Source: Chenopodium formosanum (lineage: Eukaryota > Streptophyta > Magnoliopsida > Caryophyllales > Amaranthaceae). Taken from it: a stretch of DNA of 64,000 nucleotides. The notes beneath the pieces are model-generated. The model had not been told where the DNA came from. It did not search any database and saw only the letters and a program-made list of their open reading frames with translations. Numbering within the stretch: position 1 is the stretch's first letter; each line of letters opens with the position of its first letter. The stretch covers positions 7,083,501-7,147,500 of the forward strand of contig CM044879.1 of the NCBI GenBank assembly GCA_024500155.1, read 5' to 3'. Below, piece after piece: positions 63,703-64,000 of the stretch. Position numbers and translations under genes: made by a program.

Positions 63703-63736
<34 letters not shown>

Positions 63737-64000
63737 CATGAAAACGCCGGAAATCGAGCAAATTTACATTAAAGTTCGAATTATTAAAAAATAATCAAAA
63801 GTTGAGATTATTTTGGGCATATCGAGCAAAAGTTGGGATTATTCTTATCAATTTTTCTTAATTAAAAAATGAAAATACACAACGTCATATTCTTACATCT
63901 TAGAAAATAACTTAGAATTATACGGAGTACAAGAATAATAAAAAAATAAATAAAAAAAAATTGACGAAACACACATAATTGTATACAGATTCCATTAATG
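63432..64000. other. Upstream region of the B3 gene
   Basis: Purine-rich GAGAAAGAGAAAGAGAAG at 63451-63468 (CT-rich on the gene strand, a common plant leader feature), a T-run at 63650-63666 and (ATT)n at 63704-63733. No clear TATA box. Confidence 0.45.

Overview
This is nuclear DNA from a flowering plant. It is AT-rich, its genes are split by GT-AG introns, and most of the window is transposon debris. The gene families (CYP87-type and CYP716-type P450s, a cytosolic phospholipase A1, a two-domain B3 protein) and the abundant GAACT-rich Tourist-type MITEs fit a eudicot. I suspect Caryophyllales (the spinach, beet and quinoa group), but the sequence alone does not prove that.

Layout. 1-1418 (minus): 5' part of an uncharacterised gene with a glycine/alanine-rich hydrophobic C-terminal half. 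1419-18100: no convincing host gene; Helitrons, MITEs, a solo-LTR-like insertion, a hAT element, a minisatellite and a long hairpin. 18214-21886 (plus): a nine-exon CYP87-type P450 (copy A). 21887-39850: repeats, including a 5.2 kb non-coding LTR element, a copia fragment, duplicated CACTA ends, a SINE with an 18-bp target duplication and a LINE remnant. 39970-45149 (plus): a second nine-exon CYP87-type P450 (copy B), with nested transposons in intron 5. 49673-51615 (minus): a three-exon CYP716-like P450 convergent to copy B. 52852-57793: a young Ty1/copia element inserted into the last exon of a lipase gene. 57771-59128 (minus): that lipase, whose stop codon now lies in the LTR. 60113-63431 (minus): a four-exon B3-domain gene.

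How the genes relate. The two CYP87-type genes are tandem duplicates that share promoter, intron positions and 3' flank; a tract of about 377 bp (exon 4, intron 4, start of exon 5) is identical, which suggests gene conversion. CYP87 and CYP716 enzymes in other eudicots oxidise triterpenoid or sterol skeletons, so these three P450s could be a small specialised-metabolism locus. No oxidosqualene cyclase or glycosyltransferase is visible to confirm it. The CYP716-like member lacks the usual I-helix acidic residue and the heme-loop arginine. The lipase and the B3 gene look unrelated to the P450s.

All splice sites were placed by eye from reading frame, GT-AG borders and, for the CYP87 pair, paralogue comparison. 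No search or alignment program was run.
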